Shown here: positions 34,602-46,210 of the stretch, piece after piece
How positions within the stretch are numbered: the first letter of the stretch is position 1
How the letters are laid out: each line of letters starts with the position of its first letter
DNA from: Mesostigma viride
Lineage: Eukaryota; Streptophyta; Mesostigmatophyceae; Mesostigmatales; Mesostigmataceae
Direction of reading: 5' to 3'
NCBI GenBank assembly: GCA_009746045.1
Contig: RPFO01000065.1
Location: forward strand, 8,184,741-8,248,740
Length of the DNA stretch: 64,000 nt
Notes under the pieces: generated by a model
Database searches by the model: none
What the model was told of the DNA's origin: nothing
What the model saw: the letters and a program-made list of their open reading frames with translations, nothing else
Program-made: the position numbers and the translations under genes

Positions 34602-37600
34602 CTGCGAGCAAACCGATCATGCCATCAACGCATGACTAAAATCGAGTTAGTAGAAATCGGACTGCCAACCGTGAAAAATCAAAACACTCTACATACCAGA
34701 ATTCACTCGCAGATTTTTTCTTACCCTTTTTGGCCTTTTCCTTCGACCTCTGCTCGCAGGTAGACCCCGTCTGGGGGTGGGGGGCAGGCTCCGGGGCGGG
34801 TTTGGCGGGCTCGGCAACCTTGGCAGTCTTCGCGGTCTTGGGTAACTTCTTGGAAGCAACGCGCTCCTTTCCCCCGTCCTCCTCCTCTCCGCCGCCATCC
34901 TCCTCCTCCTTCTCCTCCTCATCGTCCGAATCTGAAAGCACAACTTCTTTTCGACGCCGTTTCTGAGGCAGGGCAGGCTTGGGAGGCTTCCCCACCTTGG
35001 CCGATTTCTTGGAAGCAACGTGCTCCGCAGCCTTCCCACCCTTGGCGGATTTCTTGGTAGCAACGTGCTGCTCCTCCTCCTCCTCCTCCTCCTCCTCCCC
35101 CTCCTCCTCCTCAGCATCGTCGTCCTCCTCCTCCTCCTCCTCCTCAGCATCGTCGTCCGAATCAGCCACTGCCACAACTGGCTTACGAAGCTGCTTCTTC
35201 GGTACCTGAGAAATGGCCAGAGTCGGCGGGGGAACCCGAAGCTGCTTCTTCGGTACCTGAGAACTGGGCAGAGGCGCCGGGGTGGGCAGAGTCGCCGGGG
35301 GAACCCGAAGCTGCTTCTTCGGAACCTGAAAAACGGGCTGCGACGCGGCAGGCTTGGAAGGCCCACCTCCATCATCCTCAACAAGTGACACGACTGCCCG
35401 TCGAGTCACTTGAGAAGCGGGCTTCTTCGCCGCAGGCGGATCCGAATCACCTTCAGGCCCCGTCCTCTGTTCGGCCTGCTGCGTTCTGACCTCGACGGGG
35501 GTCTCTCCGCGGTTAGACCCTCCTGCCGGACCTCCATCCCCTCCATCCCCTCCCTCCAACAACTGTTGGTCATCCCTCTCCACCACGGCGGACGATCCCC
35601 CAGCTTCGTGGGAAGCTTTTCGCTTCTTCGCCCTTCCGAGCCTAGGCCCCCCATCACCTTCCCCCTGTTCAAGCCGCTCCCACAATTCACTCCCTTTCCC
35701 GATCCTTTCCACTATCTCTTGAAACCCCTTAATCTCCGTCTTGGTACCAAACACGATCACCATCGGTTCGAACCTGGAGAAAAAGTCGTGGGCGCAAGCC
35801 TTCAGCACATTATCGTACATCCCGCCCGGTTGGGGAATGGACGAAGCTGTCGGGCAAGGACCGAACGCCCACCACCCTCTCTGAAAGTTACTCCACTTAT
35901 CACCCCAAATGTTCGCCAAGTTCAGCAGGCTCAGGCACGGAAGGGACCTGCCCAAGGGAAAGGGGCGGGCTGAAGCTGAGGCAACCTCGCCTGCCACCTG
36001 CTTGACGAGCGACTTGTCATCATCATCACCGTCTAGTTCCTGACAGCAAAACCAGACCCGGCGACGGCCCCAGTCCACACTCTGCCACTCATACTTCACG
36101 TCCCATTCCTCCTCCTCCTTCGCCTCCTCCTCCTTCTTCGCCTCCGTCTCCTTCCCCTTCCCCTTCCCCTTCCCCTTCTCCAGCCCCTTCACCGGCCCCT
36201 TCATCGCCGCCTCCTTCACCCCCCCTTCGAGTAATCCAACTTTTGGAGCGTACTTCCTGAACGCTTCCGGAGCCAAAAGTGCCAAACCCACCGTCTTGTC
36301 CTCGCTCTCTTTTAGCAGAATCTCCTGAAAGTCGATCTTGCCACTACTGAGATCCTTTCTCGGAATCCTCAGATGTGCGGCGTGTTTTTTGGCTTTAAGA
36401 AGGTAGGCGATGTTCCTCGTTATGATGACGGCCACATCCCAAAATTGCCGGTATCTGGCCACAATCTCCTGCCTGCCGACCGGCCGAAGGAGAGGATGGA
36501 GATTGAAGACGAGTTCGAAAATATGAGACGCCACAAACTCCTTGCCCTTTGCGTCCTTGCATTGCGCTTCCAGCGTCTCATCCTCCTTGAATCTGGCGCA
36601 AATGGTCAGCCGCAGGCACTCCAGCACATCCTTGGCGAACTCCACCAACTTGGTGAGCTTTTCCGGTCCAACCTGGCAGCTCATGATGCAATCGATCACG
36701 GCGTCCATCATAGGAAGGCTGGCCAAGTTCCTGAAAGCGGTCCAAGAGACCTTCTGGCCTTTCTTCTCCCCCTCTGCATTCGCGAATTTGCACCTTTGCA
36801 TCATCACCTCCTCAGGCGCGGGTTTCGTTGAGGCAGGATCATCAGTCTGCTCCTGTGTCAGACGGAGAAACGTGTTGGCCAGCGTGCGACTGTAAGCGGA
36901 ATGCACTGAAGCAATGCTGTGGGCCGGCTTTTTCTTTCCTTCTGCTTCCTCCTCGTGTACATCCACCGCTGCCGGCTCCACATTCCCTTCCCTTCCCCCC
37001 GCTTGCCGCATAGCCGGGAGGATGTACGTGAGCAGATTGGTGTAGTGGCCATCCGCAATATAGTGGCCCTTCCCACGCGTGACTTTGCCGTATAGATATA
37101 GCTTGTTGTAGTTCCACACGTCAAGCAACGCCTGGCCCAGCGTACGATCCGCCACGGCTAAGTCCTCCGAATTCGCCCCCTTGGCGATGTCGAACAGCTT
37201 CTCCAGCTTGCCGGTCAGCACCGCCTGCGACATCAATTAACATCGAGCGAGCAACGACAAAACTCAGTCATAAAAGGCGAGGGGTATAGCTGCGGATAGA
37301 CCCTAACAAAATTCGAAAAAGAAACGGCCGACAATACGCAACGAAAATTCCAACAAAAAAAAGGAGAGGGTCTAGCTGCAGCGAGACCCTCGCAAAAAAC
37401 TTGAAGCGCACACAAAAAACAACCACGAAAATTCCGAGGGTCTACCCGCAGCTAGACCCTGCCAAAATAGATAGCTTACATCTTCTTTTGCCTTAGGTAG
37501 ATTTCGAAGCTCACTCCACGACGGGAGCAGGTCGCCACCCTTGAGAAGAATGACGTTCGTACCCATGTAACCACCACGGAATTTCCGCAACAGGTCCTGG

Positions 37601-40600
37601 AAGGCGTGCTCCGCCTCCTTAGGAGTACTTTGCGAAATTGGACTCCGCCCCACCCTCGCACATCATTGCCCGAACCTCTCCCCACCCGCCATCCGGCCCC
37701 CTGAGAAACGACTTTAACCCCTTAAAGTAGTGGTTCCCATCCACCACCGCGTACCGGAGAACCAGATACGGTACCGGTACCCGTTCCTCAAAAAATTTCG
37801 GATCGTAGGACTTCATCGCAGTATTGCACAGCAGGTTGAAAACTTGCCGACTGCCCTCGATCTCCTGAGGCAAAACTGCGGCCACCTCGTCCACCTGGCG
37901 TAGGTACGCCACTCAAGTCCTCTCGCAGGAAAGAGGTGGTGGACTCCGTGTTAAGCCACACGTCGACTTCAGTATCCGAAAGGGGCCGGAAGTACCTGGA
38001 CCCCACATCCTCCGCGTCAATCTTGGCGCCGTGGTAATGCTTCAGCCACTTGACGAAATCCGGCATGCACAAGATTTGCTTGTCGAACAGGTCAGGTTGA
38101 GATTCGGCAAGCGCCTGGAAAGGGAACTGCCAGACCGGGACAACAACCTTGAAGTGCAAGGCGTTGTCCCGCGCATTGAGGAGAATGCGGGCCGTTCTCC
38201 TTAATGGTTTCAAGGTTTAAACGCCGCTGCCTCAAAGCCTCTGGCAAAATAAGCGCGTTGACCGTCTGGATCCGCATACTGAAACATCCGGTCTGCTGAA
38301 AATCGGCCGGCCGAATCCAACGCGTTTCCCTGAGAGAATTGGCCTTCCGGATGTTCTGGTCCCTGACCTCCTTGTTCGAGTCGACCTTTTTCGAAGGCTT
38401 CCAGCTTTCAATGATAGGGTCGGTGTCCGGGTTCCCACTGCTCGTGAGCACCCCCTCCTTAAAAAGCTTGTTGAGTGACCGGAGCAGCTCAAGAAAGGGG
38501 GAGAACTCGGGCCAGTTTGGCAGGTCATCGACGTCCGCCATCCGCCTACTCGAGCAGTACTTGAGCATATCCTTCACCAGCGCGAACACGGCGTCATGAC
38601 CAGGTAACTTCTTCTCCACCGTGGCGTCTTCGTCCCCCCCGTCATCCTGAAGTAAAAAATCGAAAAGGACCGCAGGATTTGCTCAAGTCAGTAATCTTTA
38701 GGCCGACCACGACATCCTGTTCAGGGACGAACAAAGTTCTGTTGGAATAGTACCTTACTGACACTAAACACCAAGTCCCGCAGCCGTCAGCGTCTACCCG
38801 CAGCGAGAGGTCTAAATTTTCACAACAATCGTACCTGTCCAGTTTTCTGCTGCTTCTTGGCCTCCTTAGCCTTCTCCTTCTCCGCCTTCTTCGCCTCCTT
38901 CTCCGCCGCCTTCGCCTCCGCGTTCTTCTTACTGTTGGCCTTTGCCACCGCATTCAGCGCCCTTTTTCCCTCAGCGGCCCGACGACGAAAATCAGCCTTC
39001 ATGAATTTCTCGATCTTGTCAACCTTTGCCTCTGAGTACTCCTTAGGCTGCCACTTGAAATTCTTGGTGGCTTTCGACTTCACCAGATTTGCGAATTCAT
39101 ATGCCAATTCACTCTTAAAGGTAGCGTCACCCAACACCTCCGTATCGAAATCGGCATCGACTTCCGCCTCAAGTCGTGTCAGGTACTTGCGAAACTCGGA
39201 CCCCGCAGGTCCCTCCGAATCGACGCCATCGGGCGGAGACTTAAGCATGATCAGGCCAACAGCAATAATATGATCCTTCGCAACCTTCTTGCGGGAATCC
39301 AGCTTTTCCCTTTCATGCTCAGTCAATGGGGCTTCGCCGCCTTCCCCCCCGCAGTACCCCCAGCGACAGCCCCCGCCTGCATGACAAAAAAAAACGAACA
39401 AGAAGGGACTTGACCTCAGTTCGATTGTTGCACCATCGTCTCTCTGCGGAGATACCCCTCAGCACGAAAAAAATCACACGAACTCGCGGCGGATGAACGT
39501 ACCTGCACAGCCACTTCTCCCTCAGCGTCTCCCCCATCCTCATCTCCTCCAGCGTTTTCATCCCCCCCATCCTCATCTCCTCCAGCGTTTTCTTCCTCTC
39601 CGGCAGCGCCTGCTGAGGCCAAACCCCCCGCCTGTCAACACCGAATACGACAGCTCATTGGAAATCAAAATTAGTCGACATTTGTATATTTCGCATAATG
39701 CGCTCACTAAAACTTCAGGCGAAATGCAGACATCCGGATATCGTTTAATGCTTACCATTTCCATCTCGAGTCCAGACCAAATACCAGCACTGTCAACAGC
39801 CATCGCCGCAGCCGCCCCCTGAAAAAAGACAACAGATTGGTTGGGGGCACCGTTGAAATTAGCCGAACATGTCAGTCTCAATAAAAGGGTGAGGGTCTAC
39901 CTGCAGCTAGACCCCATGTAAGATGCTCGTGGAAACTCGACGGACAAGCACCCACCTTATCAACCAAGTCTGACAAATTAGGTAAATCCTCCGATACGTC
40001 CCCTGGCATGGAGCCCCCCTGCATGATATGACAGGACAAACCATGAAGGTTGGTCAGCATATAGAGCCCTATTCAGGGAATGGAAACAACCCAAATCGAT
40101 AAACGATATCGGCAAGTTAACGTACCGAAACGTAGAACTTCCACCTCCTCAAAATCTTCCCCAAAGGCCATATCGGCACTTGATGGGCTCTCTCCTTTTC
40201 CAGTTGCCGCCTCAATTCCGCCTCGAAGAACAACTCGAGGGACTGCCAATGGCCTCCCGCCTCTAAATCAGACCACTCCGTGTCTGTCTTGGTTCGGATA
40301 CTCTGGAGACAATCAACCAACGAGATTTGATCCAACCATTCCTGGACGACTTCCCGGTATGGCTTATATGTCTGAATAACATGGAAGTCCTCCCGGTGCC
40401 GGAAACTTTGGATCACCTGTCCAGCCCAATCCAAAAAGAAAGCGACCGCTTCCCGCGAAAGGCTGGCGTCCGGGCTGACAAGAAAGTCAGTCCGCCACTT
40501 AACAAAAGATTGCAGTAAGTGGTCTCTTGCCATGTCCAAATGCGCGATCACTTCATGTGCGCGGCTCCTCCAATCCTCTACGTCATTCATTTCTTCCGGC

Positions 40601-42482
40601 ACAATTACGATATAGTCACTGTTGGACGTGTCAACAAATCCTTGCCTGACAATATCAAACACTTCATCTTCCGACAGTGAAGCCCTCGAATCCGCTCTCA
40701 TATCTCCAGTCATGAGTTTAAAGAGCTGATGCAACGCAGTGTTTTCAAGGTTTCCATATAGGAAGCCTCGATGCATGTGAAGCCAATGTGGACCTCGAAC
40801 TTTTCAACCTCATCAAAGAGCGTCGACCATATTAAAGGACGACGGAAAGTAACGTCCGACATCTCCTTCAGATTAAGGATGCACGACTGCGCGATCTTCA
40901 AACCTCATACATGTCGTCACCAACGACCCTCTTCCCATGAATGGCTCGCTGTGTGGCTTCGAACAATGCAAGACGGCCAGGCGCGTCGTTCTTCCAAATT
41001 ATGTGTGCCGACTCCGGACGGTCCACGACGACACCGGACTTCTCTGCAAACGTATCTCGCCGAAAGAAGCGGATCAAGCCTCTCAAGCCCTTTTCGGTTT
41101 TACGACTCACCCCAGCCTCCAGACTCAGTCTGAGCCAGGTACTGTTTCAGAATGGCCACCGTGGAGGGCTGCAGACAACAAGAGTAAAAAAAAGGCCACA
41201 CATCGTCATCGTCGTCGTCAACAACCTTAACTCCTAGGTCAACGTCTCTCCGCAGCTAGACCCTTACGATCAATGTATGGCATAAAATCCCACCTTTCTA
41301 CGATACACACACGCCGTTCAAGCCATCTGAAAATGTACGTCTTACATTAAAAACATACCTGATAATCGACTGAAAATCGTTCGTGAAGAAGGGGTGGGCT
41401 CCCGTTCTCGTCCTTCTCCCCCTCAACTGCCTTCGCAGCCTCCCCTCCTTCCTCGCAGCCTCCTCCATCTTCCTCGCGGCCTCTTCCGCCTTCATCCTCT
41501 CCTGTCCATCTGCAAAAAAGAGCGGCCTCCTCCGCAAGAATTCCCTTCGCTGCCGCCTCGTCTTCTTCTTCGCTCCTCCTTCTGCTTCGCCACCAGGTCC
41601 TGTGCTCCTTCTCCTGGGCAGCCTTTTTTCCTTTACTCCCTCTCCTCCTCCTCCCTCTCCGCCTTCTCCAGCCTCTCCTTCTCCTCCTCTCCACCCTCTC
41701 CCTCTCCGCCTTCTCGATGGCCTCCCTCTCCGCCTTCTCCTTCTCCTTGTCCTTTTGTCGAGAGCCGCGTATTCGTCAGCAAAGCTTGCGGCCATTAGCT
41801 AACAAATCGGACAACCGCTTCTTGACGCGATCCCGAACCGGCGATTCCGGGTCTTCAGGCCTCCCGTTAGTCTGATCGCGCTCGTCCTCCTCAACAAGCT
41901 CACTGATAGACTTCCTCAGCTTCTGAGCTCTTGGTGCGGTCGTCTTCCTCTACCCACTCGCCGCAGGCTTACGCTTAGACTGAATGCTTGGGGGACGGCG
42001 AGCGGGACGCAGCAGCGGGGACTTGCTGGTGGCGGCGAGCGGGACTTGGGGGAAAGCAGAGCGGGACGGCGAGCGGGTCGCAGTTGCGGGGTTCTTTGGT
42101 TGACGGCGAGGGGGACTTGCGAGAAGGAGAGCGGGACGCCAGGTAGCGGGGGAACTTTGGGCGGGAAGGGGGGACTTGCGGTTCGGCGAACGGGTCGCAG
42201 TTGCGGGGACTTTTGGGGACTTGCGGGGCGGCGCGGGACGCAGTAGCCTCCGGCCGACTTGGGGCGGCGATGGAGACTTACGGGGCGGAAACGGGACGGA
42301 GCGCGAGACGCAGCAGCGAGAGAGGTGGGGGGTATAATTCTGTCCAACTCGCTGGGGGCAAGTTGGACTTGGAGGGCGAGGGGGACTCGGTGGGGGGGAC
42401 CTCGCAAGACTTTTACGGGACCGAACTGCAACGAAGGAAACTCCTCCGTTGCGTTCGGCTCCGGCGAGGTGTTCGACGTCAT
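34039..42482 (-). CDS. Multi-exon gene of unknown function in insertion B
   Basis: On the minus strand coding segments with good splice borders follow each other from ATG 42482 to the stop at 34039: 42482-41916, 41795-41356, 41174-40125 (approximate), 40018-39956, 39818-39756, 39631-39503, 39376-38835, 38646-37480, 37224-34697 and 34601-34039. The 63-, 63- and 129-nt exons are in phase 0. The product would approach 1900 residues: a Pro/Arg-rich start, very charged K/E/R regions, and a large globular part with several Trp-rich blocks. A tail of acidic runs and repeated KKQLRVP motifs follows. A few single-base shifts, mostly in homopolymers, interrupt exons. I recognise no domain. It is divergent from the transposase gene across the central minisatellite and is presumably the element's second protein. 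Confidence 0.6.
34697..37224 (-). CDS. Large exon of the unknown insertion-B gene
   Basis: This is an uninterrupted frame of about 842 codons between an acceptor (GTCGCAG) and a donor (GTATGT). Its N-terminal half is globular, with WNYNKLYLYGKVTRG, FNLHPLLRPVGRQEI and RQFWDVAVIITRNIAYLL. The middle has a KGKGKGKG patch and WDVKYEWQSVDWGRRRVWF. After NLANIWGDKWSNFQRGWW it turns into disordered, K/E-rich sequence with KKQLRVPPATL repeats. No palindromic repeat lies inside this exon. Confidence 0.75.
37480..38646 (-). CDS. Exon of the unknown insertion-B gene (indels)
   Basis: The exon starts after the acceptor TTACTTCAG and ends before the donor GTAAGC. It reads as three frames joined by two or three single-base shifts. 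Recognisable coding blocks include DLPNWPEFSPFLELLRSLNK, PVWQFPFQALAESQPDLF and PDFVKWLKHYHGAKI. Confidence 0.6.
38835..39376 (-). CDS. Exon of the unknown insertion-B gene (coiled-coil end)
   Basis: Acceptor CATGCAG, donor GTACGA. After a G-run shift the frame reads PLTEHEREKLDSRKKVAKD and ends in a highly charged Ala/Lys/Glu helix (AEAKAAEKEAKKAEKEKAKE) before the donor. Confidence 0.65.
39503..39631 (-). CDS. 129-nt exon with a duplicated acidic motif
   Basis: This phase-0 exon of 43 codons is bounded by CAG and GTACGT. It contains ENAGGDEDGGD twice in tandem, which suggests an internal 33-nt duplication. Confidence 0.65.
39756..39818 (-). CDS. 63-nt exon of the unknown insertion-B gene
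   Basis: The exon lies between TTTTTTCAG and GTAAGC, in phase 0, and encodes 21 residues beginning GAAAAMAVDSAG. It has the same length as the neighbouring 39956-40018 exon. Confidence 0.6.
39956..40018 (-). CDS. 63-nt exon of the unknown insertion-B gene
   Basis: The exon lies between CATGCAG and GTGGGT, in phase 0, and encodes 21 residues beginning GGSMPGDVSEDL. Confidence 0.6.
40117..41174 (-). CDS. Exon of the unknown insertion-B gene (indels)
   Basis: The acceptor TTGTCTGCAG at about 41175 precedes STVAILKQYLAQ. After frame shifts the sequence reads KTEKGLRGLIRFFRRDTF, then PLIWSTLFDEVEKFEVHIGF, and a clean 219-codon stretch from 40776. That stretch includes HLLQSFVKWRTDFLV and FRHREDFHVIQTYKPYREV. 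The 3' border near 40117-40130 is approximate. Confidence 0.55.
41356..42482 (-). CDS. 5' exons of the unknown insertion-B gene
   Basis: ATG 42482 opens a Pro/Arg-rich segment with tandem PQLRPVRR/PQLRPARR and PFPPKVPP-like repeats (to about 41916). These are encoded by a GGGACTTGCGG-type minisatellite. A charged K/E/R segment follows to the donor GTATGT at about 41355, with one or more stops or shifts between. Which frame is used in 41360-41900 is uncertain. Confidence 0.45.
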
Positions 42483-42599
42483 CTTGGGTGAAACGGAGTG
42501 GCCTTGACAGAATCGGAATAGGAGGACGACATCTGCAGAACTATCAAAAAAGCAAGTTTTCACAATGTCATTCAGAATCTGAATCGCCGGCAGAAAAAC

Positions 42600-43079
42600 G
42601 ATGGGAGGGGTCTCGCTGCAGCTAGACCCTTTCGTGGATTCTAAAAGGACATTTAGTTTAATGCAAAACTTTGGCGTCTCGCTGCAGCGAGACCCTCACT
42701 TCAAGCAAAAACAAATCATTTTTAGGGTGAGCGTTAAACAAGCAACCTCCCATCATGCAAACATAAAAAAGTATACATTCCTTGGGGTCTCGCTTGCAGC
42801 GAGACCCTAACGTCAAACAAAAAACAAATAATTTTAGGGTGAGCGAAGGAAGCCCCTCCCATCTTGCAAAATTAAAAGTCGACATTCGTAGGGGTCTCGC
42901 TGCAGCGAGACCCTAACACCGATACAAAAACAAATCATTTAAGGGTGAGAAAAGAAAGACCCCCCATCATTGAAAAACATAAAAATTGACATTCCTTGGG
43001 GTCTCGACTGCAGCGAGACCCTAACGTCAATACAAAAACAAAATTCCGAGGGTTCTACCGCAGCGGACCCTTACGACCA
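42600..43079. promoter_or_regulatory. Upstream region of the minus-strand gene with six palindromes
   Basis: Six palindrome copies at spacings of about 50-110 bp sit in near-tandem units (palindrome, then CAAACAAAAACAAATCATTT-like AT-rich spacer). The block is where the promoter of the minus-strand gene should lie. Function is inferred from position only. Confidence 0.4.
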
Positions 43080-43735
43080 CGTATAAATAATGTGGGGGGG
43101 GAAGCTACGTATAAATCATGTGGGGGGGGATGCTATGTATAAATGCATGTGGGGGGTGGCTGGCATTAATAATTAAATGTGGGGGTGTGATGGCATGAAT
43201 AAATAAATGGGGGGGGTGCTGCCATGAATAAAGAATGTGGGGGTGTGATGGCATGAATAATGAATGTTGGGGGTGCTGGCATTAATAATTAAATGTGGGG
43301 GGGTGATGGCATGAATAAATAAATGTGGGGGTGCTGCCAGAATAAAAGATGTGGGGGTGATGGCATGAATAAATAAATGTGGGGGGTGCTGCCATGAATA
43401 AAGAATGTGGGGGTGCTGCCATGATAAAAGAATGTGGGGTGTGATGGCATGAATAAATGAATGTTGGGGGTGCTGGCATTAATATAAATGTGGGGGGTGA
43501 TGGCATGAATAAATAAATGTGGGGGGGTGCTGCCATGAATAAAAGAATGTGGGGGTGTGATGGCATGAATAAATGAATGTTGGGGGGTGCTGGCTTAATA
43601 TTAAATGTGGGGGGTGATGGCATGAATAAATAAATTGTGGGGGTGTGCTGCCATGAATAAAAGATGTGGGGGGGTGATGCATTAATAATTAAATGTGGGG
43701 GGATGATGGCATGATAAATAAATGATACGTGCGAT
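43080..43735. repeat. Central minisatellite, left arm
   Basis: About 22 units of roughly 30 bp on the pattern ATGTGGGGGGTGCTGCCATG followed by AATAAATA. Read on the minus strand, the unit core is GCAGCACCCCCCACAT, the core of the right arm. Confidence 0.85.
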
Positions 43736-46210
43736 CACCCCCCCACATGTATTGATAACGTAGGCATCACCCCCCACGTGTATTAATACGTAGCATCCCC
43801 CCCACATGTATTGATACGTAGCAGCACCCCCCACATGTATTGATACGTAGCAGCACCCCCCACATGTATTGATACGTAGCAGCACCCCCCCACATGTATT
43901 GAATACCGTAGATCCCCCAACGACATGTATTTGATACCGTAGCAGGCAACCCCCCCACATGTAATTGATACGTAGCAGCACCCCCCACACTTATTGATAC
44001 GTAGCAGCACCCCCCACATGTTTGATACGTAAGCAGCACCCCCCCACATGTATTGATACGTCAGCAGCACCCCCCCACGCTGTATATACCGTAGCATCCC
44101 CCCAACTGTATTGATACGTAAGCAGACCCCCCCACAATGTATTGATACGTAGCACACCCCCCCACATGTAATTGATACGTAGCGCACCCCCCCACAATGT
44201 ATTGATACGAGCAGCACCCCACATGTATTGATACGTAGCAGCACCCCCCACGTGTATTGATACGTCAGCAGCACCCCCCACCGTGTATTGATACGTAGCA
44301 GCACCCCCCACTGTATTGATACGTAGCGCACCCCCCACATGTATTGATACGTAGCAGCACCCCCCACATGCTATTGATTACGTAGCATCCCCCCCCCACA
44401 TGTATATTGATACGTATGCAGCACCCCCCACATGTATTGATACGTTGCAGCACCCCCACATGTATTGATACGTAGCAGCACCCCCACGTGATTGATCGTG
44501 CAGCACCCCCACATGTATTGATACGTAGCAGCACCCCCACTGTATCTGATACGCAGCACCCCCCCACGTGTATTGAATACGTTGCAGCACCCCCCACATG
44601 TATTGATACGTAGCAGCACCCCCCACATGATTTGATACTCAGCAGCACCCCCCACATGTATTGATACGAGCAGCACCCCCCACATGTAATATACGTATGC
44701 AGCACCCGCCCCCACGTGCTATTGATACGTAGCAGCACCCCCCCGTGTATTGATACGTAGCAGCCCCCCCCACAATGTATTGCTACGTAGCAGCACCCCC
44801 CCACATGTATTGATTTACAGCAGCACCCCCCCCATGTATTGATACGTAGCATCCCCCCCACACATGTATTGTACGTAGCAGCACCCCCCAATGTATTGAC
44901 ACGTAGCAGGCCCCCCACCATGTATTGATACGTAGCAGCCACCCCCCACCTACATGTCATACGTAGCAGCACCCCCCACGTGTATTCGAACTAGCAGCAA
45001 CCCCCCGACATGTATTGATACGTAGCATCCCCCCACACAATGTATGATCGTAGCACACCCCCCCACATCGTATTGACAACGTTAGCCAGCACCCCCACAT
45101 GTTATTGATAGTAGCCAGCCCCCACCACATGTATTGATACGTAGCAGCACCCCCCGTGTATTGATACGTAGCAGCACCCCCCACATGTATTGATACGTTA
45201 GCATCCCCCCCACACTTGTATTGAACGTTAGCCAGCACCCCCCAACATGTAATTGAATACGTAGCAGACCCCCCCACATGTATTGATACGTTTAGCACAG
45301 CACCCCCCCATTGATTTGATAACGTTAGCAGCACCCCCCACGTGTATTGATACGTAGCAGCACACCCCCACGTGTCATTGATACGTAGCAAGCACCCCCA
45401 CATGTATTGATACGTAGCAGCACCCCCCCCATGTATTGATACGTAGCATCCCCCCCATGTATTTGATACGTAGCATCCCCCACCACAGTATTTGATACCG
45501 TAGCAGCACCCCCCCACATTGTTTGATACGTAGCGCACCCCCCAATGTATTGATACGTGCAGCACCCCCCCACATGTATTGATATCGTAGCAGCACCCCC
45601 CCACGTGTATTGTTACGTAGGCGAAGCACCCCCCACGTGTATTGATACGTAGCAGCACCCCCCACGTGTATTGATACGTAGCAGCACCCCCCCTTGTATG
45701 ACCATACGTAGCCAGACCCCCCCAGCACTGTTATTGATAGTAAGCAGCACCCCCCCACATGTATTGATACGTTAGCCAGCACCCCCCCACGTGTGATTGA
45801 TACGTACGCAAGCACCCCCCACTGTATTGATACTAGCAGCACCCCCCCCATGTATTGATACGTAGCAGCCACCCCCCAGTATGATACGTCGCGCCACATG
45901 ATGAATCACGTAGCAGCACCCCCCCACATGTATTGATACGTAGCGCACCCCCCACTGTATTTTACGTCTGCACCTGGCACCCCCCACGTAGTATTGATAC
46001 GTAGCAGCACCACCTGTTACTGATACGTACGGACCCCATTATTGATACAGTAGCAGCACCCCCCCACATGTATTGATACGTAGCAGCACCCCCCCGTGTC
46101 ATTGATACGTAGCAGCACCCCCCACATGTATTGATACGTAAGAGCACCCCCCACATGTATTGATACGTAGCAGCAACCCCCCCACATGTTATTTGATACG
46201 TAGCAGCACA
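43735..46210. repeat. Central minisatellite, right arm
   Basis: About 80 units of roughly 30 bp on the pattern CCCCCCACATGTATTGATAC followed by GTAGCAGCA. Frequent one-base indels make the units ragged. The core is in the opposite orientation to the left arm, so the array inverts near 43735. Tyr/Gly/Cys-rich frames on the minus strand are products of the repeat. Confidence 0.88.
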
